From: an endosymbiont of Escarpia spicata
GTDB lineage: Bacteria; Pseudomonadota; Gammaproteobacteria; Chromatiales; Chromatiaceae
DNA: 46,804 bases
NCBI GenBank assembly: GCA_003349915.1
Contig: QFXE01000023.1
Location: 1 to 46,804 of the forward strand
Direction of reading: 5' to 3'
The position numbers were made by a program, and so were the translations under genes. Below, piece after piece: positions 43,750 to 46,804 of the stretch; position 1 is the first letter of the stretch; each line of letters begins with the position of its first letter. Under the pieces are notes generated by a model that was not told where the DNA came from, did not search any database, and saw only the letters and a program-made list of their open reading frames with translations.

Positions 43750-43860
43750 TGGTGTTCAATTTCGGGGATTACAACAGTTCAAAGTCTATCGGCCAGCCTT
43801 ACCAAATGTTTAGTCTTGTTTTGCCCCGCACTGAGCAAAATCCATCTTTTCCAAAAACTA

Positions 43861-43904
43861 TTGACCTGGATCAAACAAAACGCCATAACCACAACATATT
43901 GTGT
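43861..43904 (+). promoter_or_regulatory. FNR-like box plus NrdR-like box upstream of nrdD
   Basis: TTGACCTGGATCAA (43861-43874) matches the FNR/Anr consensus TTGAT-N4-ATCAA with one change. A possible -10, TATTGT (43897-43902), would set transcription near 43909 and put the FNR box at -41.5, the class II position. A 16-mer, ccacaacatattgtgt (43889-43904), fits the NrdR consensus at 14 of 16 positions and covers that -10. Anaerobic activation with dATP-dependent repression would make sense for nrdD. Confidence 0.65.
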
Positions 43905-43964
43905 AAAAAAGACCGTCGCACCACAAGATGACGTATCTATAATGGAAATAACAGGAGGATCGAG

Positions 43965-46013
43965 ATGTCCGTCAAACTCGAAAAAACACCACTATTTCTA
44001 CCCATCAAGGTGGAAAAGCGGGATGGGTCACAAACAACATTCGATGCAGCCAAGATCAGGACCGCAGTCCTGCAGGCAGGCCAAGCCACGGGGGAACTCG
44101 ATGAGCCTGAGGCCCAGCTGCTCACCGCCCAGGTAGTGAAGGTGCTGGCCCACACGGGTTATCGACACCAGACCCCTGATATCGAGCGCATCCAGGATAT
44201 CGTGGAGCAGGTGCTGATCAGCGCCAACCACCTGCAAACCGCCCGCGCCTACATCGTCTATCGTGAACAGCATAAAAAGTTGCGGCAGGACCGCCGCACC
44301 CTGGTAGATGTCTCCACTTCGGTCAATGAATATCTTGAGCGGGCCGACTGGCGGGTGAGTGCCAATGCCAACCAGGGCTACTCCCTGGGCGGGCTGATTC
44401 TCAACACCTCCGGCAAGATGCTCGCCAACTACTGGCTGAGCCATGTCTATCCGCCCGAAGTGGGAGAGGCTCACCGGGTCGGCGACGTCCACATCCATGA
44501 TCTGGACATGCTGGCAGGCTACTGCGCCGGCTGGTCCCTGCGCACCCTGCTGCATGAAGGGCTCAACGGTGTGCCGGGAAAAGTGGAATCGGGTCCACCC
44601 AAACACATGTCCTCTGCCGTGGGGCAGATCGTCAACTTCCTCGGCACACTGCAGAATGAGTGGGCAGGGGCCCAGGCCTTCAGCTCTTTCGACACCTACA
44701 TGGCCCCCTATGTGCGCCAGGACGGCCTGAGTTACGAGCAGGTCCGGCAGTACATCCAGGAGTTGATCTACAATCTCAACGTCCCCTCCCGTTGGGGCAC
44801 CCAGACTCCCTTCACCAATCTGACCTTCGACTGGGTCTGCCCGGAAGACCTGCGCGAGCAGGTGCCGGTCATCGCTGGTGAAGAGATGACTTTCACCTAC
44901 GGCGATCTGCAGCAGGAGATGGATCTCATCAACCGCGCCTATATCGAGGTGATGACCAAGGGCGATGCCAAAGGCCGGGTCTTTACCTTTCCCATCCCCA
45001 CTTACAACATCACCCCCGACTTCCCCTGGGAGAGCGAAAATGCTGAGTTGTTATTCGCCATGACCGCCAAGTATGGTCTGCCCTACTTCCAGAATTTCCT
45101 CAACTCCGAACTCAAGCCGAATATGGTCCGCTCCATGTGCTGCCGTCTGCAGCTCGACCTGCGGGAACTGCTAAAACGTGGCAACGGTCTGTTCGGCTCG
45201 GCAGAACAGACCGGCTCGCTGGGGGTGGTGACCATCAACTGCGCCCGCCTGGGGCATCTCTACCAAGGAGATGAAGCCGGATTGATGCAGCGGCTCGATG
45301 AGCTGCTGCGCCTTGCCCGCGCCAGTCTGGAGATCAAACGAAAGGTGATACAGCGCCACATGGATGCGGGACTCTTCCCCTATACCAAGCGCTATCTCGG
45401 CACCCTGCGGAATCACTTCTCCACCATCGGCGTTAACGGCATCAATGAGATGGTCCGCAACTTCACTGCGGATGAGCAGGACATCACCAGTGAAACCGGT
45501 AGCGCCCTGGCGATCCGCTTCCTCGACCATATCCGTGAGCGCATAGTCGAGTTCCAGGAACAGACCGGCAACATGTACAACCTGGAGGCGACGCCTGCAG
45601 AGGGCACTACCTACCGCTTTGCCAAGGAGGATCGCAAACGTTGGCCCGAGATACTCCAGGCAGGCACGCTGGAAAAACCTTACTACACCAACTCCTCACA
45701 GCTACCGGTGGGTTTCACCGACGACCCCTTCGAGGCGCTGACACGCCAGGAGCCGCTACAACAAAAGTACACGGGCGGCACGGTGCTGCACCTCTATATG
45801 AACGAACGCATCAGCTCAACAGAGGCCTGCAGGCGGCTGGTGAAACGGTCACTGGAGCGATTCCGCCTGCCTTATATCACCATCACCCCGACCTTCTCAA
45901 TCTGTCCCAAACACGGTTATCTCAGCGGCGAGCACGAGTTCTGCCCAAGCTGTGACGACGAGTTGATCGCCAATAAACAACAGGAGTTACACGACCATGC
46001 AAACTGCCATTGA
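43965..46013 (+). CDS. nrdD: anaerobic ribonucleoside-triphosphate reductase, main chain without glycyl-radical tail
   Basis: A 682-aa class III ribonucleotide reductase. An ATP-cone allosteric domain (IKVEKRDGSQTTFDAAKI, residues ~14-31) precedes the barrel. GDVHIHDLDMLAGYCAGW (~170), NVPSRWGTQTPFTNLTFD (~275), RSMCCRLQL (~388, active-site cysteine region) and GVNGINEMV (~490) are typical. The zinc region is ICPKHGYL and FCPSCDDE (~645-665). The protein then stops after NKQQELHDHANCH, before the glycyl-radical RVMGY motif, which is encoded in the overlapping small gene at 45997-46170. AGGAGG stands 7 nt before the ATG. An FNR/NrdR-type promoter precedes it. Confidence 0.92.
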   Translation: MSVKLEKTPLFLPIKVEKRDGSQTTFDAAKIRTAVLQAGQATGELDEPEAQLLTAQVVKVLAHTGYRHQTPDIERIQDIVEQVLISANHLQTARAYIVYREQHKKLRQDRRTLVDVSTSVNEYLERADWRVSANANQGYSLGGLILNTSGKMLANYWLSHVYPPEVGEAHRVGDVHIHDLDMLAGYCAGWSLRTLLHEGLNGVPGKVESGPPKHMSSAVGQIVNFLGTLQNEWAGAQAFSSFDTYMAPYVRQDGLSYEQVRQYIQELIYNLNVPSRWGTQTPFTNLTFDWVCPEDLREQVPVIAGEEMTFTYGDLQQEMDLINRAYIEVMTKGDAKGRVFTFPIPTYNITPDFPWESENAELLFAMTAKYGLPYFQNFLNSELKPNMVRSMCCRLQLDLRELLKRGNGLFGSAEQTGSLGVVTINCARLGHLYQGDEAGLMQRLDELLRLARASLEIKRKVIQRHMDAGLFPYTKRYLGTLRNHFSTIGVNGINEMVRNFTADEQDITSETGSALAIRFLDHIRERIVEFQEQTGNMYNLEATPAEGTTYRFAKEDRKRWPEILQAGTLEKPYYTNSSQLPVGFTDDPFEALTRQEPLQQKYTGGTVLHLYMNERISSTEACRRLVKRSLERFRLPYITITPTFSICPKHGYLSGEHEFCPSCDDELIANKQQELHDHANCH

Positions 46014-46170
46014 ACTGAAAGAGGAAGAGCGTACCCGCTGCGAAGTCTGGACCCGGGTAATGGGTTACCACCGTCCCGTCTCGGCCTTCAACCCCGGTAA
46101 GCAGTCGGAACACACGGACCGGCGCTGTTTCGAAGAGAGCCAGGCACAGCTTCACTCGGGTCAGGGATAA
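45997..46170 (+). CDS. separate glycyl-radical domain of anaerobic ribonucleotide reductase
   Basis: A 57-aa protein carrying the C-terminal glycyl-radical segment of NrdD: RCEVWTRVMGYHRPVSAFN (residues 14-32, radical glycine in RVMGY) and GKQSEHTDRRCFEE. It starts inside nrdD, overlapping it by 17 bp in the +1 frame, with CAGGAGTTA 11 nt upstream as ribosome-binding site. NrdG would act on this glycine. The clean ATG, ribosome-binding site and the charged leader (MQTAIELKEEERT) argue for a true separate gene rather than a frameshift. Free-standing radical domains are known in another enzyme: YfiD/GrcA for pyruvate formate-lyase. Confidence 0.85.
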   Translation: MQTAIELKEEERTRCEVWTRVMGYHRPVSAFNPGKQSEHTDRRCFEESQAQLHSGQG

Positions 46171-46179
46171 CCTCACACC

Positions 46180-46804
46180 ATGCCAAACGTGCAGCTGCAA
46201 GTCGGTGGTCTCACGCCAATGACCACCATCGACTACCCCGGCGAACTGGCAGCGGTTATCTTCTGCCAGGGCTGCCCCTGGTCCTGCCGCTACTGCCACA
46301 ATAGCCATCTGTTACCGCGTTCGGGTGAGGACCTGATCGAATGGACAAGCGTTATCGACTTTCTCAAACAGCGTCAGGGACTGCTGGATGCCGTGGTTTT
46401 CAGCGGAGGCGAACCCACTTTGCAACGCAACCTCAAAGCTGCAATCCAGCAGGTCCGGGTGATGGGGTTCAAAATCAGGTCTGCACAGCGCCGGGGCCTA
46501 CCCGGAAAGGCTGGCCGAACTGCTGCCCCTACTCGACTGGGTGGGGCTGGACATCAAGGCGTTGCCAGAAGATTACGATACCCTGACCGGCGTCAGTGGC
46601 AGCGGGGAAAAGGCCTGGGAAAGCCTGCAACTGCTGGTTGCCAGTGGCGTGGCTTATGAGATCCGCACCACCGTTCATCCTGAGTTGCTAACACCGGCAC
46701 TCCTCAAGCAGCTCGATTCCCGGCTGCAGGAGACAGGTGTCGTCAATCACCAACTGCAAAAGTGCAATACCGGTCACTGCCTCGATACCACACTCACCGC
46801 TTGA
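46180..46804 (+). pseudogene. nrdG: anaerobic ribonucleotide reductase activase, frameshifted
   Basis: A radical-SAM activase of ~207 aa in two frames. The first frame has VGGLTPMTTIDYPGELAAV, the cluster motif CPWSCRYCHNSHLL (C-x3-C-x2-C) and VVFSGGEPTLQ, up to MGFKI. After an extra A near 46474-46477 the second frame gives the expected LHSAGAYPERL-like text, DWVGLDIKALPEDYD, TTVHPELL and the final stop at the window end. Deleting one base restores the gene. It lies 9 bp after the glycyl-radical gene, in the order nrdD-tail-nrdG. A sequencing error is quite possible since loss would disable the whole locus. Confidence 0.85.

Overview
The window looks like a chromosomal piece of a gammaproteobacterial sulfur oxidiser of the Chromatiales/Sedimenticola/tubeworm- or clam-symbiont kind. 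This is inferred from protein style, the rhodanese, hemerythrin and anaerobic ribonucleotide reductase genes, and above all a block of reductive-TCA-type genes. No rRNA, tRNA or CRISPR array was found. Several genes carry single-base or short-duplication frameshifts, so either gene decay or draft-quality sequence must be kept in mind.

Positions 1-8.4 kb are an eroded accessory zone. It holds a truncated gltD and a second frameshifted copy of its 5' end about 5.5 kb away, a ParE-type toxin/antitoxin pair, a decayed REP-associated transposase, a secreted PKD-domain protein, a sigma-54 activator, a hemerythrin-like protein, a TacAT-type (GNAT) toxin/antitoxin pair and a headless IS110 transposase.

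Positions 8.39-12.2 kb are AT-rich and read as an integron cassette array on the minus strand: three or four attC-like sites (plus a half site abutting the IS110 remnant) separate small unrelated genes and one 524-aa reverse transcriptase of the Abi/unknown-group (defence-type) style. No integrase is present in the window.

Positions 13.2-19.4 kb carry a PTS-EIIA/CBS sensor-like protein next to an SLC13/ArsB-type transporter broken by a 49-bp tandem duplication, a coiled-coil unknown, a HipBA pair, and a rhodanese broken at a run of eight C.

Positions 19.5-39.6 kb are the metabolic core: citrate synthase (minus) and, on the plus strand, a soluble FrdB/FrdA/NuoF-like trio, KorA and KorB (2-oxoglutarate:ferredoxin oxidoreductase), an 823-aa ferredoxin-tailed protein, an RnfB-like iron-sulfur protein, a 1505-aa pyruvate:ferredoxin-oxidoreductase-like protein, and SucC/SucD. 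Together these cover fumarate to succinate to succinyl-CoA to 2-oxoglutarate, with citrate synthase one step away. The two large proteins share a C-terminal domain that resembles the thiamine-diphosphate domain of PFOR but has lost its GDG motif; I read them as electron-transfer or scaffold subunits. Joined to an NADH-binding NuoF-like subunit and a fumarate-reductase-like flavoprotein, they suggest a dedicated, perhaps flavin-bifurcating, electron supply for reductive carboxylation. This is the most interesting candidate system in the window.

Positions 39.6-46.8 kb return to housekeeping: tRNA methyltransferase YfiC, three small proteins, an unlinked TrpB, an HDOD protein, and an anaerobic ribonucleotide reductase locus in which the glycyl-radical tail is a separate overlapping gene, driven by a promoter with well-placed FNR-like and NrdR-like boxes and followed by a frameshifted nrdG.
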